Source: Buchnera aphidicola (Chaetogeoica yunlongensis) (GTDB lineage: Bacteria; Pseudomonadota; Gammaproteobacteria; Enterobacterales; Enterobacteriaceae). Taken from it: a DNA stretch of 64,000 nucleotides. Shown in pieces: positions 21,773 through 30,298 of the stretch. The DNA lies in contig CP139909.1 in assembly GCA_039829965.1 (NCBI GenBank), positions 372,001 through 436,000 of the forward strand, given 5' to 3'. The position numbers were made by a program, and so were the translations under genes. The notes under the pieces are model-generated. The model had not been told where the DNA came from and searched no databases. It saw only the letters and a program-made list of their open reading frames with translations. Position 1 is the first letter of the stretch. Each line of letters starts with the position of its first letter.

Positions 21773-22918
21773 ATGGAATTAAAAACTCATTTATTAAAAT
21801 TAAGACATGCTATTAGCAATCTAGACAAAAACATAGTAAAATTACTATCACAACGAAAAATTTTATCCATAAAAGTTGCTAATGTAAAAATTCAACAAAA
21901 TTATCCAATACGAGATATTATTAGAGAACAAACTTTATTAGAAAAACTCATTACTATTGGAAAAAAATATTCTCTTGATAAAAAATATATTATAAATTTA
22001 TTCAAAATCATTATTAATGACTCTGTATTAACTCAAACTACATGGATAGAAAAAAATTCACATCATTCACTACTTAAATCAGCAAAAATATCATTTTTAG
22101 GAGATATTGGATCATACTCCTATTTAGCAGCTAAAAAATATGCATATAATAATTTCGAATATTTTATTAAAAAATCATATCAAAATTTTTCTGAAATTAT
22201 TATTTCAGTAGAAAACGAACAATCCGATTATGCTGTATTACCAATCGAAAATACCTCTTCAGGATTAATTCGAGAAGCTTATAGTGCTTTAAAAAACACT
22301 TCTTTATTTATTGTAGCAGATATTTTTATTAATACTAATCACTGTTTATTAGCAAAAAAATCTACTCAAATACCTAATATAAAAGAAATCTATAGCCATA
22401 TACAACCACTTAAACAATGTAGCAAATTTATTAATTATTTTCCTAACTGGAAATTAATAAATACTACTAGCACCACCGATGCTATAAAAAAAATATCATA
22501 CTATAATGACGATACTAAAGCTGCATTAGGAAACAAAAACTATGGAACATTGTATAAATTAGAAGTATTGGCAAAAAATATCTGTAATAAAAACAACAAC
22601 ATTACTAGATTTGTTATTTTAAATAAAAAAAACATGAATCAAATTAATAAAAATACTTCTTTAATAAAAATAATACTTATTGAACAAAAAATGACAGAAT
22701 TTACAAAAATAATAAAAATAATATTAAAAAAACACAATTTTGCTATACATAAATTGAAACTTTATGTTATATCACAAACATCTCTAGAAAAAATATTTTT
22801 TATCGAAATAAAAAAACTAAAAAATTCTGCTTGTATAGAAAATTTATTAGAAAACATTCATAAAAAAATCAAATATATAAAAATATTAGGTGTATTTCCA
22901 TTAAAAATTTTTTCTTAA
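21773..22918 (+). CDS. pheA: Bifunctional chorismate mutase/prephenate dehydratase (P-protein)
   Basis: Converts chorismate to prephenate and then phenylpyruvate, the phenylalanine branch; phenylalanine is a nutrient supplied to aphids. The chorismate mutase domain (about 1-90) keeps LRHAISNLDKNIVKLLSQR and IRDIIREQTLLEKLI. The dehydratase domain (about 100-285) keeps LGDIGSYSYLAAKKYA, YAVLPIENTSSG, QCSKF and the catalytic-region ITRFVIL. The C-terminal ACT domain is strongly diverged: the GALV and ESRP motifs that bind Phe in E. coli are replaced by EFTK and KLYV. The product is 381 aa (E. coli 386). Confidence 0.97.
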   Translation: MELKTHLLKLRHAISNLDKNIVKLLSQRKILSIKVANVKIQQNYPIRDIIREQTLLEKLITIGKKYSLDKKYIINLFKIIINDSVLTQTTWIEKNSHHSLLKSAKISFLGDIGSYSYLAAKKYAYNNFEYFIKKSYQNFSEIIISVENEQSDYAVLPIENTSSGLIREAYSALKNTSLFIVADIFINTNHCLLAKKSTQIPNIKEIYSHIQPLKQCSKFINYFPNWKLINTTSTTDAIKKISYYNDDTKAALGNKNYGTLYKLEVLAKNICNKNNNITRFVILNKKNMNQINKNTSLIKIILIEQKMTEFTKIIKIILKKHNFAIHKLKLYVISQTSLEKIFFIEIKKLKNSACIENLLENIHKKIKYIKILGVFPLKIFS

Positions 22919-22943
22919 CAAATAATTACCAAATAACATACTT

Positions 22944-22975
22944 GCTCTATTTATTCCAATATAGAAAAATAGAGC
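22944..22975 (+). terminator. Probable terminator after pheA
   Basis: Nine-bp inverted repeat GCTCTATTT/AAATAGAGC with a 14-base loop, 25 bases after the pheA stop, followed by TTTAACG. The 22919-23260 spacer otherwise shows only A/T-rich sequence with no other gene signal. Confidence 0.55.
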
Positions 22976-23260
22976 TTTAACGTTTAAAAATAATTTTTTT
23001 ATTACTATTAAATATAGTTTTTAAAATAAGTTTTAAAATAATAAAATTATTTATGAAATTAAAATATTTTTTTAAAAAATATACTATTTTATAAAATAAA
23101 AAATATTTTGCAAATATATAATGTGCTATTAAAATAATCCTATATACAAAAACTTAAATCTATTTTAAATTCAAATATATTTACTAATCTAATATGAATT
23201 TATTTTAAAATTAGTGTTTTAATAAATACAAAACTAAAAAATAATATTTTGGAAAAAATT

Positions 23261-24616
23261 ATGTTTAATCATTTAACAGAAAAGTTTTTACAAATTATAA
23301 ATAAAATATCCAATAAAGGAAAATTAACTGAAAAAAATATTAAAGAAACATTAAGAGACATAAGAAGAACATTATTAGAAGCTGATGTAGCTTTACCTGT
23401 AATAAAAACGTTTATAGAATCAATACAAAAAAAAGTTCTTGGAAATCAAATAAACAAAAATTTTACTCCAGGTCAAGAATTAATAAAAATAGTTAAAAAG
23501 GAATTAATATCAATCTTGGGAGAAAAAAATGATCCTTTAAATTTATCTGCTAAACCTCCAATAGTAATATTAATGATTGGACTACAAGGATCAGGAAAAA
23601 CTACTACTACTGCAAAACTAGGAAAACTAATTAAGGAAAAATATAAAAAAAAAATCATAATTACTTCTACAGATATATATAGATCAGCCGCAATTAAACA
23701 ATTAGAAATCCTATCTAAACAGATAAATATAGATTTTTTTCCATCAAACAATACACAAAATCCAATAGAAATTACTAAAAAATCCATAAAATATGCACAA
23801 AAAAATTTATATGATATATTAATCATTGATACTGCAGGAAGATTACATGTTGACAAAAAAATGATGAACGAAATTTTGGAAATATATAATATTACCCATC
23901 CAACTGAAACACTCTTTGTCATAGATGCTATGATTGGACAAGATATCATAAACATTGTAAATAAGTTTAGTGAATGCATTTCCATTTCAGGGTTTATAAT
24001 CACTAAAACAGATAGCGATACTAGAGCTGGAATTACTTTATCTATAAAATTTATAACTAAAAAACCCATTAAATTCATAGGAACTGGAGAAAAATTAGAA
24101 GCATTAGAACTGTTTCATCCAGATAGAATTGCTAAAAGAATATTAGGAATGGGTGATATGTTGTCTTTAATAGAAAACATAGAAAAAAAAATCAATAAAA
24201 AAAATATTTCAAAATTTCAAAAACAAATAAAAAAAAGTACTTCGTTTAATTTTAACGATGTATTATTTCAAATCAATCAAATAAAAAAAATTGGAGGAAT
24301 ACATTCAATATTAGGAAAATTACCAAAAACTCAAACAATATTTTCTCAAATACAAAATAATATAGATGACGATATAATATTTAAAATGAAAATTATGATT
24401 AATTCTATGACTCATGTTGAAAGAATACATCCTGAATTAATAAAAGGATCAAGAAAACGTCGTATTTCTTCTGGATCTGGAATGTCTATACAAAAAATAA
24501 ATCAATTGTTAAAGCAATTTTATCATATAAAAAAAATTTTTAGAACTATTAAAAATAACGGAATCACTAAGATATTAAACAACATAAATTCTATACCTAA
24601 AAATAAAATTCATTAA
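23261..24616 (+). CDS. ffh: Signal recognition particle protein Ffh
   Basis: SRP54 homologue that with 4.5S RNA targets nascent inner-membrane proteins to FtsY. The N domain has LLEADVALPVIKTFI, and the G domain has GLQGSGKTTTTAKLG, DTAGRLHVD and TKTDSDTRAG. A Met-rich M domain (about residues 300-430) carries SRKRRISSGSG, the 4.5S RNA-binding helix. The start is ATG 23261, giving MFNHLTEKF as in E. coli (451 versus 453 aa), preceded by GGA; the in-frame TTG at 23249 overlaps that site. Confidence 0.97.
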   Translation: MFNHLTEKFLQIINKISNKGKLTEKNIKETLRDIRRTLLEADVALPVIKTFIESIQKKVLGNQINKNFTPGQELIKIVKKELISILGEKNDPLNLSAKPPIVILMIGLQGSGKTTTTAKLGKLIKEKYKKKIIITSTDIYRSAAIKQLEILSKQINIDFFPSNNTQNPIEITKKSIKYAQKNLYDILIIDTAGRLHVDKKMMNEILEIYNITHPTETLFVIDAMIGQDIINIVNKFSECISISGFIITKTDSDTRAGITLSIKFITKKPIKFIGTGEKLEALELFHPDRIAKRILGMGDMLSLIENIEKKINKKNISKFQKQIKKSTSFNFNDVLFQINQIKKIGGIHSILGKLPKTQTIFSQIQNNIDDDIIFKMKIMINSMTHVERIHPELIKGSRKRRISSGSGMSIQKINQLLKQFYHIKKIFRTIKNNGITKILNNINSIPKNKIH

Positions 24617-24705
24617 CATATAAATCTAATTAGAAAACATGTTCTATTTAAGATATACTTGTAATATTAAAAATAATAATTAATGTCATAAAGGAAAATT
24701 ATTTT

Positions 24706-24978
24706 ATGGTAAAAATTAGATTAGCAAGATTAGGATCAAAAAAAAAACCATTTTATAAAATAATAATCACCGATAGTAGATGTCCTAGAAACGGTAAATT
24801 TATTGAACAAGTGGGATTTTTTAAACCTACACCTAATTTAGATACATTAAAAAATATATCTATAAACACTTCAAGATTAAAATATTGGGAAAATAATGGT
24901 GCTATCATGTCACCAAGAGTAATAAAATTAACAAAAACATACTTTAAAATCATCAATAATACAACTACAAATAAATAA
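24706..24978 (+). CDS. rpsP: 30S ribosomal protein S16
   Basis: 30S assembly protein. MVKIRLARLGSKKKPFYKIII and RNGKFIEQVGFFKP are typical of the family. The 90-aa product is slightly longer than E. coli (82), with a Thr/Asn/Lys tail. First gene of the rpsP-rimM-trmD-rplS operon, whose order is exactly that of E. coli. AAGGAAA lies upstream of the ATG. Confidence 0.97.
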   Translation: MVKIRLARLGSKKKPFYKIIITDSRCPRNGKFIEQVGFFKPTPNLDTLKNISINTSRLKYWENNGAIMSPRVIKLTKTYFKIINNTTTNK

Positions 24979-24989
24979 TAACTAGTGTG

Positions 24990-25535
24990 ATGATAACTAG
25001 AAAATCATATTTATATAAAAACAATTTAATTATTGCTAAATTTGGTGCTCCGTACGGAATATTAGGATGGATACATGTTTTTTCTTATACACAACAAAAA
25101 GAAAAAATATTTAGTTATATTCCCTGGATGATTCAACACAAAGAAAATATAAAAATATTATCACCAGAAAATTGGAAAACAGCAAAAAAAACATTTATAG
25201 TAAAAATTAAAAATTTTACAACTCGTTGTATGGCAAAAACATTAACTAATTGCAATATTTTCATTAACGAAAGTAAACTTCCAAAACTTAAAAAAAATAA
25301 CTACTACTGGAAAGACATTATTAATTGCACAGTATTTACAAATAATTTTAATCAATTAGGAAAAATAATTAATTTAATAACTACACTAACACACGATGTT
25401 TTAGTTATTAAAACAACTGAAGAAAATAATTTAAATCAACATGATATACTGATACCATTTATTTATCCTAATATAATAAAAGAAGTAAATATTTGCAAAA
25501 AAAAAATAATAGTAAATTGGAAAAAAAACTTTTGA
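24990..25535 (+). CDS. rimM: 16S rRNA processing protein RimM
   Basis: Binds S19 and assists maturation of the 30S head. The N-terminal domain has AKFGAPYGILGWIHVFS; the C-terminal PRC-barrel has NNYYWKDIINCTVF, HDVLVIKTTEEN and ILIPFIYPNIIKEVN. The start is ATG 24990; a GTG immediately before it (24987) is possible. The 181-aa product matches E. coli (182). Its TGA stop overlaps a TTG that probably starts trmD. Confidence 0.94.
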   Translation: MITRKSYLYKNNLIIAKFGAPYGILGWIHVFSYTQQKEKIFSYIPWMIQHKENIKILSPENWKTAKKTFIVKIKNFTTRCMAKTLTNCNIFINESKLPKLKKNNYYWKDIINCTVFTNNFNQLGKIINLITTLTHDVLVIKTTEENNLNQHDILIPFIYPNIIKEVNICKKKIIVNWKKNF

Positions 25536-26308
25536 ATAATTCTAAACTAAATAAAAAATTACCATTTTTAATTAATATAATCAGTATTTTTCCAGACATG
25601 TTTAATGCTATTAAAGAATATGGTATTACTAAAAAAGCAATTAAAAATAATATTATAAAATTAAATATTATTAACCCAAGAAAATTTACAACAACAAAAT
25701 ATAAAAATGTTGATGATTATCCGTACGGTGGAGGATTAGGTATGATTATGACTGCTGAACCTCTATTTTTAGCTATTCAACAAGCGAAATTAAATTCTAA
25801 TAACACTTCTACAAAAGTATTTTATTTATCACCACAAGGAAAAAAATTAAATCAAAAAAAAATTATACAGTTATCTCACAATCAATGCATAATTTTACTA
25901 TGTGGAAGATATGAAGGTATAGATGAAAGATTAATTAAAAAAAAAATAATTAATGAAGAAATCTCCATTGGAGACTATGTACTAAGTGGAGGTGAACTAC
26001 CAGCTATGATATTAATTGATTCATTATGTCGAATACTTCCAGGTGTACTAAAAACTTCACAAACATTTCAAGAAGATTCATTTTATAACGGATTGTTAGA
26101 TTATCCCCATTATACTAGACCTAAAATATTTCTCGGAATGAAAGTTCCTGATGTTTTATTATCAGGAAATCACAGTAAAATTAAATATTGGAAATTAATG
26201 CAATCTTTAAAAAAAACATGGACTAAAAGACCAGATTTATTAAATAATTTAACTCTTACAAAAGAACAAAATACACTACTAGAAAGTTTCAAAAAAAATA
26301 AAGTATAA
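25532..26308 (+). CDS. trmD: tRNA (guanine-N1)-methyltransferase TrmD
   Basis: Methylates G37 of tRNAs reading CNN and CCN-type codons, preventing +1 frameshifting. The SPOUT trefoil-knot motifs are present: DDYPYGGGLGM, ILLCGRYEGIDERL, EISIGDYVLSGGELPAM and DYPHYTRP. There is no ATG or GTG ahead of the conserved ISIFPDMF segment. The best start is TTG 25532, overlapping the rimM TGA (258 aa; E. coli 255). TTGs at 25517 and 25493 are alternatives. Confidence 0.95.
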   Translation: MNNSKLNKKLPFLINIISIFPDMFNAIKEYGITKKAIKNNIIKLNIINPRKFTTTKYKNVDDYPYGGGLGMIMTAEPLFLAIQQAKLNSNNTSTKVFYLSPQGKKLNQKKIIQLSHNQCIILLCGRYEGIDERLIKKKIINEEISIGDYVLSGGELPAMILIDSLCRILPGVLKTSQTFQEDSFYNGLLDYPHYTRPKIFLGMKVPDVLLSGNHSKIKYWKLMQSLKKTWTKRPDLLNNLTLTKEQNTLLESFKKNKV

Positions 26309-26333
26309 AATATAAATTTATTCAGGAAAAAAA

Positions 26334-26690
26334 ATGAATGATTTTCAAAGCTCCAAAAAAAAAATAAAAAAAATATTTCCAAATTTTAAATCAGGCGATA
26401 CAATTACAGTCAATATATGGGTAATAGAAGGAACAAAAAAAAGAATACAAGTATTTGAAGGAATTGTTATAGCAATTAAAAATAGAGGTGTGAACTCATC
26501 TTTTTGTGTAAGAAAAATATCACACGGAGAAGGTATTGAAAGAACCTTTCCAAAGTATTCTCCTATTATTGAGAAAATAATTATAAAAAAATTTGGTGAC
26601 GTAAGAAAATCTAAACTATACTATTTGCGTAATAGAATCGGTAAATCAGCAAAAATAAAAGAACTTTTACACAAAAAAATATTAAATTAA
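26334..26690 (+). CDS. rplS: 50S ribosomal protein L19
   Basis: Located at the 30S-50S interface. Family segments [26 protein letters not shown] and [20 protein letters not shown] are intact; the 118-aa product compares with 115 in E. coli. Last gene of the rpsP operon; AGGAAAAAAA precedes the ATG and a hairpin terminator follows. Confidence 0.97.
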   Translation: MNDFQSSKKKIKKIFPNFKSGDTITVNIWVIEGTKKRIQVFEGIVIAIKNRGVNSSFCVRKISHGEGIERTFPKYSPIIEKIIIKKFGDVRKSKLYYLRNRIGKSAKIKELLHKKILN

Positions 26691-26730
26691 AATGAATTAC
26701 ATATCATTCAACATAAAACATAATTAATTG

Positions 26731-26764
26731 TTCATGCAGTTTTTATATTTTATAACTGCATGAA
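26731..26764 (+). terminator. Terminator between convergent rplS and tldD
   Basis: Perfect 11-bp inverted repeat TTCATGCAGTT/AACTGCATGAA with a 12-base A/T loop, 40 bases after the rplS stop. The U tract is weak on both sides. The convergent arrangement makes a bidirectional role plausible. Confidence 0.65.
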
Positions 26765-26828
26765 ATATAAAATATTTATCAAAGATTATATTTATAAATT
26801 ATCAACCATATCAATTAAAAATAAAATG

Positions 26829-28280
26829 TTAATGCGTACCTCCTACTGTTAAATAATCTAATTTTATAGTCGGTTGACCGACTCCAACTGGAATACTTTG
26901 ACCATTTTTAACACAAATACCCATTCCTCCATCAAGTTCTAAATCATTTCCTACCATGGAAATTTTCTTCATAGCATTCATTCCAGAACCAATCAACATT
27001 GCATTTTTTATAGACTTGTTAATTTTTCCTTTCTTTATCAGATAAGCTTCAGATGTGAAGAATACAAATTTTCCAGAAGTAATATCTACCTGTCCTCCAC
27101 TAAAATTTAATGCGTAAATTCCGTAATCAACACTATTAATAATATCTTGAGGAGTTGACTTTCCAGAAAGTAAATATGTATTTGTCATACGTGGCAAAGG
27201 AAGATAAGCATATGATGTCCTTCTTCCATTGCCAGTTGGTTCAACAGACATTAAACGAGCATTAGTCTTATCTTGTAAATATTTTTTTAAAATACCTTCT
27301 TCTATCAATACGTTATATTTCCCTGGAACACCTTCATCATCGATTGTTAAAGATCCTCTTCTATTATTTAATGTACCATCATCGACAACAGTACAAAATT
27401 TAGATGCCACTTTTTGACCAATTTTATCTGAAAATATAGAAGTTCCTTGTCGATTAAAATCACCTTCTAATCCATGTCCTACTGCTTCGTGTAATAAAAT
27501 CCCAGGCCATCCTGGTCCTAATACTACAGGAAAAGTACCTGAAGGTGCTGCTTTTGCTGATAAATTAATCAATGCAATTCTAACTGCTTCTATAGCATAA
27601 TATTCTGCTAATATTTTTCCAGAAACGTGTTTCTTTAAAAAAAAAGAATATCCAGAACGACTACCACCTCCACTACTGCCTCTTTCATATTTACCTTTGT
27701 CCTGCACTAATACACTTACTGATAAACGTATTAAAGGACGGATATCTGCTGATAAATTACCATCAGATGAGGCCACTAAAATTTCATCAAAACTACCACT
27801 GAGTTCGGCATTTACGCTCATTACTCTATGATCACAATTTTTAGCAACAACATTAATTCTACGTAATATTTCCAACTTATCTGTAGTATTAATACTACTA
27901 AATGGACTACATGATGTATATATCTTTTTATTTTGTGTTTTTAACAAAGGAGGAAAATTTGTTTTTAAAATACTGTTATCTATAGAATTTAAAATTAACT
28001 TAGAACTTTTAATTAAAGAGTCTAATGAAATTTCATTAGAATAAGAAAAACTAGTTTTAGCATTAGAAACAACTCTAACTCCAATTCCTTTGTTTATATT
28101 AAACGTTCCTTCTTTAATAATATCATTCTCTAATATCCACGATTCACAAGTTATTGATTGAAAATATAAATCTGAATAATCTATTTGTTTTTTTGAAATA
28201 TCACTTAAAACTGAAAAAATATTTTGATGATTAATATTATTTTTTAATAACAAACTTTCAGTTACTTTATCAAGAATCAT
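26829..28280 (-). CDS. tldD: Metalloprotease TldD
   Basis: Forms a heterodimeric Zn peptidase with TldE/PmbA in E. coli, degrading unfolded peptides and processing microcin B17 and CcdA. The HExxH site is in [17 protein letters not shown] near residue 263, and the distal motifs [12 protein letters not shown] and [15 protein letters not shown] are conserved. The product is 483 aa (E. coli 481). Why a symbiont keeps it is unclear. It is flanked by divergent aroQ and convergent rplS. Confidence 0.96.
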   Translation of the reverse strand: MILDKVTESLLLKNNINHQNIFSVLSDISKKQIDYSDLYFQSITCESWILENDIIKEGTFNINKGIGVRVVSNAKTSFSYSNEISLDSLIKSSKLILNSIDNSILKTNFPPLLKTQNKKIYTSCSPFSSINTTDKLEILRRINVVAKNCDHRVMSVNAELSGSFDEILVASSDGNLSADIRPLIRLSVSVLVQDKGKYERGSSGGGSRSGYSFFLKKHVSGKILAEYYAIEAVRIALINLSAKAAPSGTFPVVLGPGWPGILLHEAVGHGLEGDFNRQGTSIFSDKIGQKVASKFCTVVDDGTLNNRRGSLTIDDEGVPGKYNVLIEEGILKKYLQDKTNARLMSVEPTGNGRRTSYAYLPLPRMTNTYLLSGKSTPQDIINSVDYGIYALNFSGGQVDITSGKFVFFTSEAYLIKKGKINKSIKNAMLIGSGMNAMKKISMVGNDLELDGGMGICVKNGQSIPVGVGQPTIKLDYLTVGGTH

Positions 28281-28588
28281 TGTTTACCTACTGTTAAAAT
28301 AAAACGATAAAATTAAAAAACGATTAAAATAAAAACTATTTATAAACTCAAATTAACGCACTAATATATATTTCATTAACATAAATCTACAACTATATAT
28401 AATGATATTGTCAAAAATAATACAAAGTAAAAATATTAAAATTTTTAATATTGTATAAATTACCTATAATTATTGTTATAATGAACATCCTAACTAAAAT
28501 TTTAAAAATTTTTTATTAAATATATTATATATACTGCAATTCACACATTAATATATATTTAGAAAAAATAAAAAAACAAGGATTATAC
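28281..28588. other. Divergent spacer between tldD and aroQ
   Basis: 308 bases, A/T-rich, between divergent genes. It must contain both promoters, but none can be singled out. The only clear site is the aroQ ribosome-binding site AAGGAT at the right edge. No hairpin or ORF was recognised. Confidence 0.45.
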
Positions 28589-29038
28589 ATGAATCAGTTA
28601 ATGAATATTTTATTAATAAATGGTCCTAATCTTAATTTATTAGGAACTAGAGAACCAAATATTTATGGAATCAAAACATTACAAGAATTAATAAAAAAAT
28701 TAACAAATGAAGCAAAAAAATTAAACATAAACTTACATCATATTCAATCCAATTCAGAAAGTAAACTAATCACAAAAATACATAATTCTAAAGATAATAT
28801 CAATTATATTATAATAAATGCAGGTGCATTATCACATACCAGCATCTCGCTTAGAGATGCATTATCTAGTACAGATATACCATTCATTGAAGTTCATATT
28901 TCTAATATCTATCAAAGAGAATACTTTAGATCACATTCATGGTTATCTGACATTTCATCTGGAGTAATTTGCGGATTAGGAATTGATGGTTATATATGGG
29001 CTTTAAGAACAGCTGCAAAAAGAATTCATAAAATTTAA
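28589..29038 (+). CDS. aroQ: Type II 3-dehydroquinate dehydratase
   Basis: Third step of the shikimate pathway, feeding chorismate to PheA and other branches. It is the dodecameric type II enzyme, unrelated to the type I AroD of E. coli. Conserved sites visible: NGPNLNLLGTREPNIYG (catalytic Arg and Tyr), INAGALSHTSISLRDAL, and EVHISNIYQRE with the catalytic His. The 149-aa product has the usual family length. ATG 28589 has AGGA seven bases upstream. Confidence 0.97.
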   Translation: MNQLMNILLINGPNLNLLGTREPNIYGIKTLQELIKKLTNEAKKLNINLHHIQSNSESKLITKIHNSKDNINYIIINAGALSHTSISLRDALSSTDIPFIEVHISNIYQREYFRSHSWLSDISSGVICGLGIDGYIWALRTAAKRIHKI

Positions 29039-29111
29039 AAAAAACTATCTTATAAAAAATAATTTATACTATGTTAATGAAATAAATATTAATTTTTAAA
29101 TAAAAATTATA

Positions 29112-30065
29112 TTACATATTACAGTTCAATAATTTAATTAAGTTTAATATATCCTTGGGTAATTCACTATTCCATTCCATAAAACACTGAGTAACAGGAT
29201 GATATAAACATAACTTACTAGCATGCAAAGCTTGACGAGAAAAAGCTCGTATTTCTTGAAAAAACTCTTCTTTGATATTTTTATAAAATTTATATTTATT
29301 ACCATATAACTGATCACCTACTATCGGAAAATTAATATATAACATATGCACTCTAATTTGATGTGTCCTACCTGTTTCTAATTTTATTTTCAAATGTGTA
29401 TGATAACTGTAACGCTGAATAACTCTATAATGTGTAATTGCAATTTTTCCACACTGATTTACCATCATAGATATCCTTTTATAAGGATTTCTAATGATAG
29501 GTTTAATAATCGTTCCTCCAGAAATTACTCTACCATATACTATAGCCTGATATTCTCTAACTACTTTTTTAAGTTTTATTTGATTAATTAAATTGTAATA
29601 AGCTAAAACAGTTTTAGCAATTACCATTAATCCAGTAGTATTTTTATCCAATCTATGAACAATTCCTGCACGAGGAACATTAAAAAATACATTATCTTTA
29701 TATAATAATGCATTTAAAAGAGTTCCTGATTTTATTCCAGCGCCAGGATGAACAATAAAATTATCTTGTTTATCTATTACCAAAATATCGTTATCTTCAT
29801 AAACAATATTTAAAGAAATTTTTTCAGCTAAATAGTATTTTTCTTTATAAATTGTAAAACTTATAACTATCAAATCTTTATATGATATTTTTTTATCTGG
29901 ATTACAACAGATATTTCCATTAATAAAAACTTCATTATTTAATATTATTTTTTTTAAAAAAGTTCGAGAATATTGAGAAAATAAAATCTTTAAAAAAAGA
30001 TCTAATCGACAACCCAATACAGGAATTTTAAAAACTGAAAACATTAACGTTACTTTATTAGACAC
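29112..30065 (-). CDS. rluD: 23S rRNA pseudouridine synthase RluD
   Basis: Makes pseudouridines 1911, 1915 and 1917 in helix 69 of 23S rRNA, important for 50S assembly. An N-terminal S4-like domain (LDLFLKILFSQYSRTFLKKIIL) precedes the RluA-type catalytic domain with the HRLDKNTTGLMVIAK motif (catalytic Asp near residue 140) and LETGRTHQIRVHM. The 317-aa product (E. coli 326) aligns better with RluD than with RluA or RluC. A short A/T-only hairpin (29090-29109) separates it from convergent aroQ. Confidence 0.94.
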   Translation of the reverse strand: MSNKVTLMFSVFKIPVLGCRLDLFLKILFSQYSRTFLKKIILNNEVFINGNICCNPDKKISYKDLIVISFTIYKEKYYLAEKISLNIVYEDNDILVIDKQDNFIVHPGAGIKSGTLLNALLYKDNVFFNVPRAGIVHRLDKNTTGLMVIAKTVLAYYNLINQIKLKKVVREYQAIVYGRVISGGTIIKPIIRNPYKRISMMVNQCGKIAITHYRVIQRYSYHTHLKIKLETGRTHQIRVHMLYINFPIVGDQLYGNKYKFYKNIKEEFFQEIRAFSRQALHASKLCLYHPVTQCFMEWNSELPKDILNLIKLLNCNM

Positions 30066-30298
30066 AATATAATTTCCAAATTAAATTTAAAATTCAATAA
30101 AATGTTTATAAACTAATAACATTATTACTCTGATTTTTGTTTATTTCATTATTATATTTAGTCTTAACATGATTATTAATATTAATAAAACTAATACATG
30201 TTATGAATGTATTATAAACTTTCATAAAAAATAAAACTATAAAATTTAAAAAAAAATAAAATCTAAAAATAATTTTAATATTCACATTAGGAAAAAAT

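Noticed and set aside
23473..24078. 201-codon open frame on the minus strand inside ffh
   Set aside because: It is antisense to the conserved Ffh G domain, has no recognisable motifs and arises from A/T codon bias. Similar antisense frames inside typA, infB, murA, obgE and leuS-proximal lnt were dropped for the same reason.
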